Shown: piece by piece, positions 22,041 through 31,210 of the stretch
Numbering within the stretch: the first letter of the stretch is position 1
Layout: the number at the start of each line of letters is the position of its first letter
From: Ornithodoros turicata
Taxonomy: Eukaryota; Arthropoda; Arachnida; Ixodida; Argasidae
Direction of reading: 5' to 3'
Length of the DNA: 64,000 nucleotides
Assembly: GCF_037126465.1 (NCBI RefSeq)
Contig: NC_088210.1
Location: 12,112,011-12,176,010, forward strand
The notes under the pieces: model-generated
What the model saw: only the letters and a program-made list of their open reading frames with translations
What the model was told of the DNA's origin: nothing
Databases searched by the model: none
Position numbers and translations under genes: made by a program

Positions 22041-22611
22041 CACTGTTAAAACAGAACTTCACCGCATAGCGCGCTCCTAGCCAACCATCATTCCGAATGA
22101 TATCATTCTGTGTCCTGATTTGTTCAAACCAGGCGGAAGGCGCCTATCTGGGACCAGCATAATGTGTCTCAGATAGGCGCTTCCTCCCATTTTCAACAGA
22201 TCAATGCACAGAATGATATCATTCGGAATGATGATTTTACCAAATTAACTGGTGCAAGTGATGTGGAGTTGCGGGCCTCACAGTAGTGAAGCCAAACTCT
22301 CCACTTTATTTTAACCTGGTGGTGGTGGTGGTGATGTTGAAAGGGCTTGCCGTTGTCGGCCTCACGTATGTGGGCAACGTCACGACTGACGCCCTGGGGA
22401 AATGTGCGTCCTGGGCCGACTTCTAGGGGAACTGTGCCGACATATGTCTGAAAGCGTCTGAGGAAAACCCAGGAAAAACCCCAGACAGCACAGCCGGCAC
22501 CGGGATTCGAACCCGGGTACCTTACAACCAACGAACCAACCAACCAACCAACCATTCGGAATGATGGTTGGCTAGGAGCGTGCTATGTGGCGAAGTTTTG
22601 CTTTAACAGTG
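22041..22611. mobile_element. Family A3 MITE split by a SINE
   Basis: CACTGTTAAAACAGAACTTC to TTTTGCTTTAACAGTG, TA at 22039-22040 and 22612-22613. Arms contain CCGAATGATATCATTCTGTG, GGCGCCTATCTGGGAC and the mirrored GTCTCAGATAGGCGC. The SINE insertion is in the right arm. Confidence 0.85.
22234..22553 (-). mobile_element. tRNA-derived SINE with extra 3' sequence
   Basis: The insert is bounded by a perfect 13-bp duplication ATTCGGAATGATG (22221-22233, 22554-22566). On the minus strand it starts with a GGTT repeat in place of the tRNA 5' half, then ACCCGGGTTCGAATCCCGG, the SINE body, CACCACCACCACCAGG and a further 83 bp ending GGTAAAAT. The extra tail (22234-22316) is absent from other copies, which suggests 3' transduction by read-through. 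Confidence 0.85.
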
Positions 22612-22799
22612 TACAAATGATATGGTTACCGCTTCTCATTCGGTGAGCGAGAGGGGCGTACGCCTTTTTGTAGCAATTTGGATATATGATAATTGCCTTT
22701 ACCACCCTTTTACACCTCTTATCTGGCGCTATGTTGACCTATGTGGTACTGGGTAACTATAGAAGTTACCACCTTTTCACACCGTTTTTTCTAGGAGTG

Positions 22800-23082
22800 T
22801 ACCGCACTTCAACGCCTGCAGAAAAATCAGTTTCATCTGTCTCCGTGGGTTCAAAGAAATCCAGGTGTTTAGTCGTTCGTCAGACCGCGGTTGAACAAGC
22901 GAGAACTGTAGACGGCCCAGAACGCGACGCGTAACCCTAGAATGAACTGCAGCTCCGAAAACGAGACTCGTTTTTGTCGTTCTACGAAAAAAAAAAAGAA
23001 TAAAAAATGAAAATGAAATAAAGATAAATAAAAATAAGTCTTAAAGTCCCATGACAGACCTCATCTTCAGGAGACGATTTAA
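22800..23082. other. No recognised gene or repeat
   Basis: Includes A-rich AAATAAAGATAAATAAAAAT at about 23018-23037. Nothing else recognised. Confidence 0.35.
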
Positions 23083-23290
23083 TTGGGAGCAATTTAAAAG
23101 GTCAATATTAGTAAAATTGAAAGTGATACAAAATCGGGCCCTAAGATTAATATTTTCCGCCTATACACTGGACGAGTATCAGTAACTGAATTAATATGCG
23201 AAGCGGAATGAGATAGAATTTAAAAAAATACATAGAAAGATCGATAGATTAGAAACATGTCGTAGAATTTATAACGATCAGTTGAGCATC
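23083..23290 (+). pseudogene. Relic of a CR1/Jockey-like LINE ORF2
   Basis: One frame reads KLKVIQNRALRLIFSAYT at about 23113-23166. This fits the conserved (K/R)LExVQxRAxRxI…Y segment downstream of the reverse-transcriptase core in CR1/Jockey-type LINEs. A stop follows, and the following frame has further basic residues (KIHRKIDRLETC). No flanking duplication or tail was identified. Confidence 0.55.
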
Positions 23291-23694
23291 CAGATGCAGA
23301 GTGTGACAGGACACAAAAATGGCAGGGAATATAACTCCTTCCAGAGCGGGATAAATGCCGTTGAGGTTTCGTTTTTCTTTTTGTTTTTTTTTGTGGGAAA
23401 ACTAGAGGAATGGATTGTGATGATGATGGTGGTGGATAGAAGGGACAATAAGGAGATTGTGGTTCTACATACTTAAAAATGAACTTCGATGCAGCGAGGC
23501 AGGTACCGCGAACATATCCTGCTCGGTGTCAACCTGCTTGTGGTATCAATAAACGAAAGCTCCCCGCACATTATCTTGTTCCGAACGAATACACCAGCGT
23601 CCCAGCAGGCGAAGTACATACGTGCTGTCCTGGGCCTGTGGTATGCCAGGAAGGCGAGTTGTCGCTGAGACCGAGCTAGCAGTTATGGTCAATC

Positions 23695-24216
23695 GACCTC
23701 TCCCTGTTTGTAAACAGATGACGTCATGGTGTTCGACAGCGCCACCAATTTGGTAGAGTTGAACTATGCACGAAGCTAGGGGCGAACAAGGTGGCGCGCC
23801 ACGGTCTTGAGGGGATTACGATGGTCCCTGAAAGGGACGCGACCTTCAGTCCTACTTTTCTTTCAAGTACACTCTGAGAAATGAACTTCACCACATCGCA
23901 CGCGCCTAGCCAACCATCACCCTGAATGACAACGTTCTCGCCCCTGATTTGTTGAAAACGGGAGGAGGAGCCTATTTTGTGCCATTATGCACGGCACAAA
24001 ATAGGCTCCTCCTCCCGTTTTCAACAAATCTAGGGCGAGAACGTTGTCATTCGGGGTGATGGTTGGCTAGGAGCGTGCTATGTGGTGAAGTTCATTTTTA
24101 AGAGGGTAGGAGGCAGCGAACAATTGTCCATTCGTGGAACGCAGTCCTCTCCTTCCGATTTGTTTCGGTTTCATTCTGTCTACCAACGTCATGATGACGT
24201 TTCTCGGGTAGAGGTC
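23695..24216. mobile_element. Family I repeat, occupied by an A2 MITE
   Basis: GACCTCTCCCTGTTTGTAAA … TTTCTCGGGTAGAGGTC, with about 10-bp inverted ends. Apart from the A2 insertion it matches 27081-27367 throughout (AGATGACGTCAT, CGGTCTTGAGGGGATTACGA, CATTCGTGGAACGCAG). Confidence 0.8.
23870..24106. mobile_element. Family A2 palindromic MITE, intact (237 bp)
   Basis: CACTCTGAGAAATGAACTTC to TTCATTTTTAAGAGGG, TA on both sides. Arms contain CACATCGCACGCGCCTAGCC, AATGACAACGTTCTCGCCCC and GGGAGGAGGAGCCTATTTTG with a short loop CCATTATGCACGG. The empty site CTTTCAATAGGAGGC is preserved at about 27254-27268, which confirms the TA duplication. Confidence 0.95.
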
Positions 24217-25460
24217 TAGCGGCAAAGACGAAAATTACATGGCAGGCAGTTCCGATCAGCTCTTCCGCGCGTACACTCACAGGGAACATATGGCCTTTCA
24301 ATTCACGACAGGAGGAAAAAAGGAAAGGAAAGAACGCATTCGGTCTTTTGCATGACGGAAGAACCCACCTTTCTTCTAGTTTCGGGATTATTCGAGAACA
24401 GCAGCAACGCGTATGGTAATTGGAAGATGCAGACTACACGAGGGGACGAGAGTTTCGAGACGAAACACTTTCAAGTTCAAGATGTATGTGTCCGCCAATT
24501 CCCAATGCGGTACGGAACGCTTATTTACATTTCGCGAAAGAATATTGCCAATATTTCCCGGGGGCATTGTTGTCCTTTCTGGATATATGCTCGCAATAAT
24601 TTCCATCATGTGCTCTGAGCAAAGGGATCATCGCTTTATTGTGGGCACGGGTTTCATCGCTTAAAAATATACGCATTGTCTCGTATCTGTTTATTGCGTT
24701 TTACCCTCGTGGGAGCAGTGGGTCATAACTGGGGTTTCCGCGCTTTGGGTTTTTATTCGAGGGCGGATTCGTGGTATGTTTTGCGGTGTTAACGTATTTT
24801 CATGAAATCGGCGTTTTTCGGTGATTTCAGTATAGTTGGTTTACCCTGCAGTTATCGAGTAATATAAATCGCAACGTACTTTCAAAACTGTGCGTTTCAG
24901 CGCAGCCGTAAAACAAAAAAACCAATACCAAAATTCGCCCCCGCGAGACATCACCAAAGGAACACTTCATTCCTTCACAACGAACTGGTGGTTTCTAAAT
25001 CGTGAAGGAAGAGCTAATTTCGATTAAATCCCCCTAATATTTCCTCGGACATTAATTTGTATTCGATGTTTTTCGGTTAAAACCGAATTATGAAACATTT
25101 ACCGGCGTATGTTTTCGGTGTTTTCCGGTCAACACCGAAAGCACGGCAGAATAGTCATTAACGAAGGAATTTTGGACGTTCTGAAGAAAAAGAAAGTATT
25201 TTGGGGGGTGGGGCGGGGTGAGGTGGGGGTAGGGGGTGAGAATTTATGTTAGGAGTAGCAGAATAAGTCGGGAGAGGAGTTCAATTTTTCCTCTTTTTTC
25301 TTACAAACAAACAAACAAACAAACACTTTGGTGATACAACCAAAAACCAGTTACTATTTACCAACGAGATGCCTGAATGACTGTACTGTATAGTGGGAAA
25401 GATAGCACGCAATTACTGCGTACACGTTTATTTTTGTTGCGGTAGCAATATCGCGTTACC
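24217..25460. other. No gene recognised; G-rich tract and retroposon hairpin near the end
   Basis: A GGGGTGGGG-type purine tract lies at 25203-25239. It is followed by GGAGTAGCAGAATAAGTCGG and a (CAAA)n run at 25305-25325, a 3' end related to those at 54894-55105. Motifs TTTTTCGGTTAAAACCGAA and GTGTTTTCCGGTCAACACCG near 25068-25138 form small inverted repeats. Confidence 0.45.
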
Positions 25461-25467
25461 TTCTCAA

Positions 25468-26778
25468 GCCGCGTTTACATGAATGCGACACAAGCGTATC
25501 GTATCCAGTTGTTGAGTCGAATCCACCCATGTAAACGGGTCAATTCGCTAGGAGAGCTTACCGTATTCAATCCGCTAAACAGAGCTGGGGGGCTTAATCG
25601 CTTCATCGTCGTTACGGTCGTTACAAGCTAACGAGTGGCGGGAAATTCAAAAAGGTGGGCACGTGACACATTGCGCGTGACGCGATTAAGCCCCCTGCAT
25701 CGAGACGGTGGATGCGCATTCAGATTGTGCATGTGAACAGACGATGCGCATCGAGAGAAGAGGTGAGGATTATGGGATGGGCGTTCGACTGCGGGCTAGC
25801 TGCGTCGTCTGCTACTCATAGTCGGGATGACAAAATGGTGATGTTAGGGAGTTCCTGGTCACGTTCCGTTTTGGATATCTACACTGACACAAGCAGCAGG
25901 GCTTGCAGCCGTAGAGCAGAGGTCATTCTGAAGTACGCTCGAAAATGGGGCGTAGATGCCGTGTTTTTTCGATATTTTGACGTTAGGTGCAAAGGTAGCG
26001 GGACACCGGAAACGGCAGTATTTGCGGAAGTGCGGCTCTAACTTTTCGGTATGACACGGCGTGGCGGCATCTTCGGTCTGCACTCGATGCGCATCCATGT
26101 AAACACAGGGGTGATACAAACCCGCCATTGTTGTAACTACCCTCATGCGGGTGCTTTTGGCAAAACTGCCATCTTGTCCTGGTCGCACGTCACAGAAAAC
26201 GTCATTTTGAGGTCATGTGACTTTGTTTACATGTCGTTTTGCCGCTTACCGACATATTTTCGCCGTCATAACACCAAAAGATGAACGTATTTTGCCAGCG
26301 TAAACTATGCGGTGCTTCTTCCGCAACATGGTAGCCCGTTTCAGCTTAGTTTAAGTACATCGCATCGGCTCGGTAGGTCTTAACGCGCGGTCGCCATCAC
26401 ATCTTTGGAAGTTGTCAACAATACGAGGCTTTGTGTGTAAAACTGCGCGTTTTATTGCGAGATTATCGGATAAAAATAATTACCGTGATCGAAAAACCTC
26501 CAAAACGTCGTCCAGAAACAACAACCGAATTGTTTACAAACGGTTTGGGCGCCGATCACGGGCGACGCCATCTTTAAGGTCACGTGTGCGTTGACGTTTG
26601 CTGTGACGTGCGACCAGGACCTGTCCAGCATGCATTGCGTTCGCCCAGCACGCTTTCGTCTACGGAACAATACATTGCATGGATGCCACCCCTGTGCATG
26701 TAAACGATGGCGTATCGTCTTCTCTCCGGTTTCGACTCGATTCGATACGCTTGTACCGTATTCATGTAAACGCGGCTA
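25468..26778. mobile_element. Family L: 1.3-kb element with AGCCGCGTTTACATGAAT ends
   Basis: AGCCGCGTTTACATGAAT at 25468 is repeated inverted, ending at 26778; similarity continues through ACAAGCGTATCG. CATGTAAAC motifs recur internally (about 25532, 26096, 26697). A second inverted pair, GTCCTGGTCGCACGTCACAG, lies at about 26176 and 26601-26620. A 14-bp pair GGGGGCTTAATCGC / GCGATTAAGCCCCC lies near 25590 and 25682. No transposase recognised; superfamily unresolved. Confidence 0.7.
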
Positions 26779-26953
26779 CAGATTTGTATAGCGACGCTAT
26801 AGTGTTGCACTCCTTTTGAGTGGACTGGCGAGAAGCTGTTGGGGTCGATTCCCACACAGCGACTTTTGCATTGCTGCTTTGCTTAGAGTGCAGCAACAAT
26901 ACTGGCCCCCGCGGTGCCACCGCTCATACGAACTATTCGCAGTTTCGCAGGCA

Positions 26954-27060
26954 CAACAACAACAACTACATGAATGACGATGAGATGAGGTGTTTCACAG
27001 CAACAGTTGCGGTACCATACAACAACAACAGCACAACAACAATAACAACAACCGGCCGTG
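26954..27060 (-). mobile_element. Family K retroposon 3' end and CAA-rich repeat
   Basis: Inverted relative to 20847-20908: CAACAACAACAACTACATGA, ATGACG, GGTGTTTCACAGCAACAGTT, GCGGTACC. A further (CAA)n-rich stretch follows to about 27050. Confidence 0.6.
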
Positions 27061-27080
27061 ACTTTCCGACAGTCCCAATA

Positions 27081-27367
27081 GACCTCTACCTGTTTGTAAA
27101 CAAATGACGTCATAATGTTCGACAGCGCCACGAGTTTGGTAGAGTTGAACTACGTTCAAAGCTAGTGGCGAACAAGGTCGCGCCCGAAAGCCACGGTCTT
27201 GAGGGGATTACGATGGTCTCTGAAAAGGACGCGACCTTCGGTCCTACTTTTCTTTCAATAGGAGGCAGCGAACAAGTGCCCATTCGTGGAACCCAGCCCT
27301 CCCCTTCCGATTTGTTTTGGTTTCGGTGTGTCTACCAACGTCATGATGACGTTTCTCGGGTAGAGGC
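27081..27367. mobile_element. Family I repeat, empty copy
   Basis: GACCTCTACCTGTTTGTAAA to TTTCTCGGGTAGAGGCT. It lacks the A2 insertion of the 23695-24216 copy and so preserves the pre-insertion site. No coding capacity. Confidence 0.8.
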
Positions 27368-27391
27368 TTATACACACGTCGTCCGCATATA

Positions 27392-27629
27392 CACTCTTAA
27401 AAATGAACTTCACCACATAGCACGCTCCTAGCCAACCACCATCCCGAGTGACAACGTTCTCGCCCCTGATTTGTTGAAAACGGGAGGAGGAGCCTATTTT
27501 GTGGTCATTATGCACGGCACAAAATAGGCTCCTCCTCCCGTTTTCAACAAATCAGAGACGAGAACATTGTCATTCGTGATGATGGTTGGCTAGGAGCGTG
27601 CCATGTGGTAAAGTTCATTTTTAAGAGCG
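27392..27629. mobile_element. Family A2 palindromic MITE, intact (238 bp)
   Basis: CACTCTTAAAAATGAACTTC to AAGTTCATTTTTAAGAGCG, TA at 27390-27391 and 27630-27631. It is the outer left edge of the large inverted duplication described next. Confidence 0.93.
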
Positions 27630-27908
27630 TAGAGCAGTATATTATGTGCTCCCCCGCGTTGGCGTCTGATTGGGTGCTACAATTCTTCAGATGACGTAAC
27701 AACGGATAGAGGTGTCTGGATGGCGGTACGTCTACTCGCCTGTATCCGAAAAAAGAAGTATGTTTTTGTATCAACGCTGAACACGTTATGAAGGAGAAGT
27801 ATTGAACAATAAACTATAAATAGAATTACGAAGCGTAGAAGAACAACATTACACCTATTACACCCGTAACTACATACATGCAGATAGGAGTTCTTATCTC
27901 ATTTAACA
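27630..27908 (+). repeat. Family J inverted-repeat arm, left
   Basis: TAGAGCAGTATATTATGTGC … GTTGGCGTCTGATTGGGTGC … GTAACTACATACATGCAGAT. It is repeated in inverse orientation at 29086-29366, with the A-family terminus at its outer edge in both places. Moderately diverged; no coding capacity seen. Confidence 0.85.
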
Positions 27909-29085
27909 GGTGGTTCTTATACCTATAATGGTCAAAACGGGGGCCCGCTTTCGGGGTGACTCATGATGCCCCTGTTTGAAGTGCTTAAAAGAGCACTGCC
28001 CTTGGTCATATGGTCAGAGTGAACTTCTGCAGTCACTCTGCATTCATCGAACATGTCCGAGAACAAGGGCAAATGAACAGGGCTGCCGGAATGAAGAAGC
28101 GGATATACGTCAGACTGAGAATGACACTAAGCAAACGTATTTATCAGACCTTTTTTTTAAAAAAGAAATAAAGTGTTACATATTCTTTAAAATGCCTCAT
28201 TATGCCAGTTTGCGTAATTTTCTGCTTTTGGGGGTTACGTAAAGGGCATGGTATACTACTCGTAACGCGTGCTGTTCGTTAATGTGACAATTCGCTTTAT
28301 GACCAAAATCGTCGAGAACGCCAGTGGTCATACTAACGAGTTTCGAGAGTATGTTCAAACCGCGTGCTGCTGATTGAGCTGAACAGCAATCAATCAATCA
28401 TATAGCATCCACGCAGCTGCATAACACACACTCTCAATGCTACATGGAATTACAACAGCGACTCACGCCACGTGTCGTTCGTCTTCTCTCCTACCATTTT
28501 ACAGGCGTATAGACCGTCCACATAGGGCGCCACTGTGCAGGCGCGTAGCCCGTAGAGGGCTCTCATATAGTGCCGCTGAAATATTAACGTCCACTTGTGG
28601 TGTTTGCCATTTCGTCTTACCGTGCTGCATCGATATCAGGTGCAGTGCTATTAGGAGAGCAAACAGGTACCGGCTTTTGCATGAGCAGCTGCACTGCTGT
28701 GGCCACTGACTATCATTGTGTCCTTGCAGCTGCGTTATGTGGAATTAGTCCCGCGAGACTTTTTTTTTTGCGGCCCTGTAGTGCACGCGAGACAGACGGG
28801 GGGGGGGGGTATGTTTAATAGAAAGAAAAGACACAAGGGATGAGAAAGGGCTAAGTTAGACAAACAGCAGAACAAAAGGACCGAACTAATCAGTCAATCA
28901 CTACCTGCTTGTGTACTTGTTGATGTATATAGGGGTTTAGGAAAGGTTGAAGTAATTAATCTATTAAGAAGAAACGAAATAAAAAAAATATACCGGATGT
29001 TTCACGAAATTCCCCCAGCCGAATAATTCGGAAACGGCTGACGGACACCTATACGCATCATGCGTACCTCGTCAAAGAAGCGTGA
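27909..29085. other. Spacer between J arms; no gene, one poly(C) retroposon end on the minus strand
   Basis: No recognisable coding region. CAATCAATCAATC at 28387-28399 may be a retroposon tail. The G run at 28798-28809 belongs to the retroposon listed separately. Near 28990 a GGATGTTTCACGAAATTCCC motif resembles ends of known arthropod elements, without further support. Confidence 0.45.
28798..28870 (-). mobile_element. Poly(C)-tailed retroposon 3' end, minus strand
   Basis: Minus-strand reading: pyrimidine-rich stretch, TTTCTATTAAACATAC, then 12 C. The upstream hairpin is not recognisable, so the copy is short or decayed. Confidence 0.6.
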
Positions 29086-29366
29086 ATGGAGGTAAGAACT
29101 CGTATCTGCATGTATTTAGCTACGGGTAGTAGTGTAATATTGTTCTTCGACGCTTCGCAATTCAATTTCAAATTTATTGTTCAATAATTCTACTTCATAA
29201 CGTGTGCAGCATTAATACAGAAACGCACTTTTTTTTTGTTTGTTACGGGCGAGTAGAGGTACCGCCATCCAGGTACCTCTATTCATTGTTACGCCATTTG
29301 AAAAATTGTAGCACCCAATCAGACGCCAACGCGGAGGTACGCATAATGTTCTGCTCAACACTATTA
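29086..29366 (-). repeat. Family J inverted-repeat arm, right
   Basis: GAGGTAAGAACTCGTATCTG … CGACGCTTCGCAATTC … GCACCCAATCAGACGCCAAC … CATAATGTTCTGCTCAACAC mirrors 27630-27908. The A-family end follows (ACTATTAACTTCACC), so the duplicated unit included the A/J junction. Confidence 0.85.
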
Positions 29367-29416
29367 ACTTCACCACATAGCACGCTATATAGCAGAATGC
29401 TATATGTGGTGAAGTT
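29367..29416. repeat. Miniature A-family palindrome
   Basis: AACTTCACCACATAGC, a short central part, then GCTATATGTGGTGAAGTT: only the outermost arms of an A2-type MITE remain. It probably arose by central deletion of the palindrome. Confidence 0.75.
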
Positions 29417-29659
29417 ACGGACCCATCAGATTCATCTATACGAAAGGTGTCACAGCCAACAAGTTAAAATCGTCGTTTGGAGCCGACACAGCCGGCGAGC
29501 TAGCTCGGTAGAGTTCATAACCACTTTAGTTCACGGCCACTAAAATCCAAAAACTATTTTACTTCAAATAACGCTACACGCGCTATGTTAATTTCACACC
29601 TGTTCTAGTTCTAGACTAAGCAGTCAGTGTCTTCGTCGGGCGCTTTTAGGCTGTTCTTC
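29417..29659. other. No recognised gene or repeat
   Basis: Nothing recognised. Confidence 0.35.
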
Positions 29660-29815
29660 GGGTGTGTTTCTAATGTACACCCATTTTACATTCATCAAAC
29701 ACCCTCACAGTTTCACGAGGTTGTAGCGAAGGGCGTAACTGAAAAAAAAAAGTGGGATGTTATCCCCAAATCACACCCACTTTACACCCTAAAGGGTGCT
29801 AAAAGCTTTACTGTG
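29660..29815. mobile_element. Family C element, short decayed copy
   Basis: ACACCCATTTTACATTCATC, AAACACCCTCACAG, ACCCACTTTACACCCT, AAAGGGTGC and the end CTTTACTGTG. Same alternating AACACCC / GGGTG composition as 8449-9511. Confidence 0.65.
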
Positions 29816-29854
29816 AACGACAGGGACGTGAACACTACAGCCGCTCGAACGAAT

Positions 29855-29929
29855 GACCTGTCCCTGACCTGTCCCTCCTGACCTGTCCCTCCCTGTCCCT
29901 GACCTGTCCTGAGGTGACCTGTCCCAGCG
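29855..29929 (+). repeat. Minisatellite of GACCTGTCCCT units
   Basis: Six or more irregular copies of (T)GACCTGTCCCT(CC). In reverse this gives the glycine/arginine-rich open frames on the minus strand, which are artefacts. Confidence 0.9.
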
Positions 29930-30302
29930 GAAACAAGTCCCGCTGCAGGATGTTGACGAGGTTAACGCGCAACCGTCGCAGCAACAACAATAACGGCGCG
30001 CTACGTCGGTGGTGCGCCACGGCCTGACAGTGCGCCGCAGGCTGTCACATGAACACTGAGTCGGTGACCGGACCACCGACGATCGAAGGTTACGGGGAGG
30101 GAGTTGTTGGTGTGCCGCCGAATATGTCCGCAAAAATTATTGCGTTGCGGCACCCATTGAGTACGTGGCTGTGGTAATGTCAAAGCTTCTACACTTCCAC
30201 AGTATGGGCAGCCGTCCTGGGACACAATGTACCAAGTGGAGAGGTGGTCACGCGTTGGATGAATCCCCCGCGCGAAGGTGCCGCAGGTGTCCTACAAAAG
30301 GT
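29930..30302. other. No recognised gene or repeat
   Basis: GC-rich, with open frames on both strands but no recognisable domain. Confidence 0.35.
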
Positions 30303-30537
30303 CTAGCTCGCGTGGCTCAGTGGTTAGCGTGCTGGCCATGTCGCGTCGAGACTGGGAGGTACCCGGGTTGGAATCCAGGTACCGGCTCTGCCGTTTGGGG
30401 GTTTTCATGGGGTTTCCTCGGACGCTTTCAGGCATATGTCGGCACAGTTCCCTTAGAAGTCGGCCCAGGACGCACATTCCCCCAGGGCGTCAGTCGTGAC
30501 TCTGCCCCACGAACAACGTCGAGCCCTTTCACCAGCA
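30303..30537 (+). mobile_element. tRNA-derived SINE, near full length
   Basis: A box GCGTGGCTCAGTGGTTAGCG, B box region CCCGGGTTGGAATCCAGGTA, body GGCACAGTTCCCTTAGAAGT, GGCCCAGGACGCACATTCCC and CAGTCGTGAC. It ends near GAGCCCTTTCACCAGCAG; the CAC tail is eroded. Confidence 0.88.
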
Positions 30538-30987
30538 GAACCGCCACCAGGGAGCCATGGGCGCAATACTGCGAACCACGATATGGTCCTTGGCCGACGC
30601 ACCGGTCCGCTCTCAACCGTTTGCAGTCCATGTCGAATCGCTGCTTCAGCAAGTGCGCTGGGAGACGAACTCACAAAGTGGGTGGGAAAAATTTGGGACA
30701 GTTTTCGATTGTACGTATGTATAGCAGCATATGTAGTGGGGACGCCGCTGCAGGTGTCAAAACGCGCTGCTCGTTGGACGTTTCGAACAGCTGTTGCAAG
30801 AGCAGCCACGTATTATTCCCCTCTTCACCCTATTTTCCGATCTTCCTCGTTCTATCGTTCGAATGACATCGGTCTGACCAATCTTCTGAGAACGTGAAGA
30901 AGGACTTGCCGTAAGCGGTCCAGAGTCTCGACATGACTAGCAAAAAAAAAAAAAAAAAAAAAACAAAGAAGAAACGAGGGTTGCACG
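30538..30987. other. No gene recognised; poly(A) at 30943-30963
   Basis: A run of about 21 A is present with no retroposon body identified upstream. A 133-codon frame crosses this stretch, but its start lies in the SINE and it has no known domain. Confidence 0.4.
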
Positions 30988-31210
30988 CCGACCACGACCT
31001 ACTAGTTTATAACGACGATGTCATAATCGTCAAACCCTATGAGGAGCCTGTCCGCACGATCCCCTAGGGGCGCTACTCATTGGCGCGCGGCATTTCCATC
31101 ATGATTGGACAATGGGAATTTGAATTGTGAACCCGCAGAAGCGGACGTACGACTACCGTAGCAGACGACAGCAACCGTAGCAGACGACAGCAACAACTCC
31201 AATGAAAACG
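30988..31210. mobile_element. Family G repeat
   Basis: CGACCACGACCTACTAG at the left, TAGGGGCGCTACTCATTGG and CATGATTGGACAATGGGAAT in the middle, and two tandem copies of CGTAGCAGACGACAGCAAC at about 31157-31196. It matches 18688-18866. Confidence 0.6.

Larger units (their letters stand above)
21946..22799. mobile_element. Family F MITE containing an A3 element
   Basis: From CTTAGAAAATGGATGGAGC through AGTTGTCGCATATGTTGTGC to GCTACC, then, after the A3 insertion, GGTTACCGCTTCTCATTCGG, GGGGCGTACGCCTTTTTGTA and GTTACCACCTTTTCACACCG…CTAGGAGTG. The insertion point is the same as that of the B fragment in the F copy at 19186-19767. Confidence 0.8.

Noticed and set aside
30165..30866. 233-codon plus-strand frame
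   Set aside because: Its central part is a SINE insertion read through by chance.
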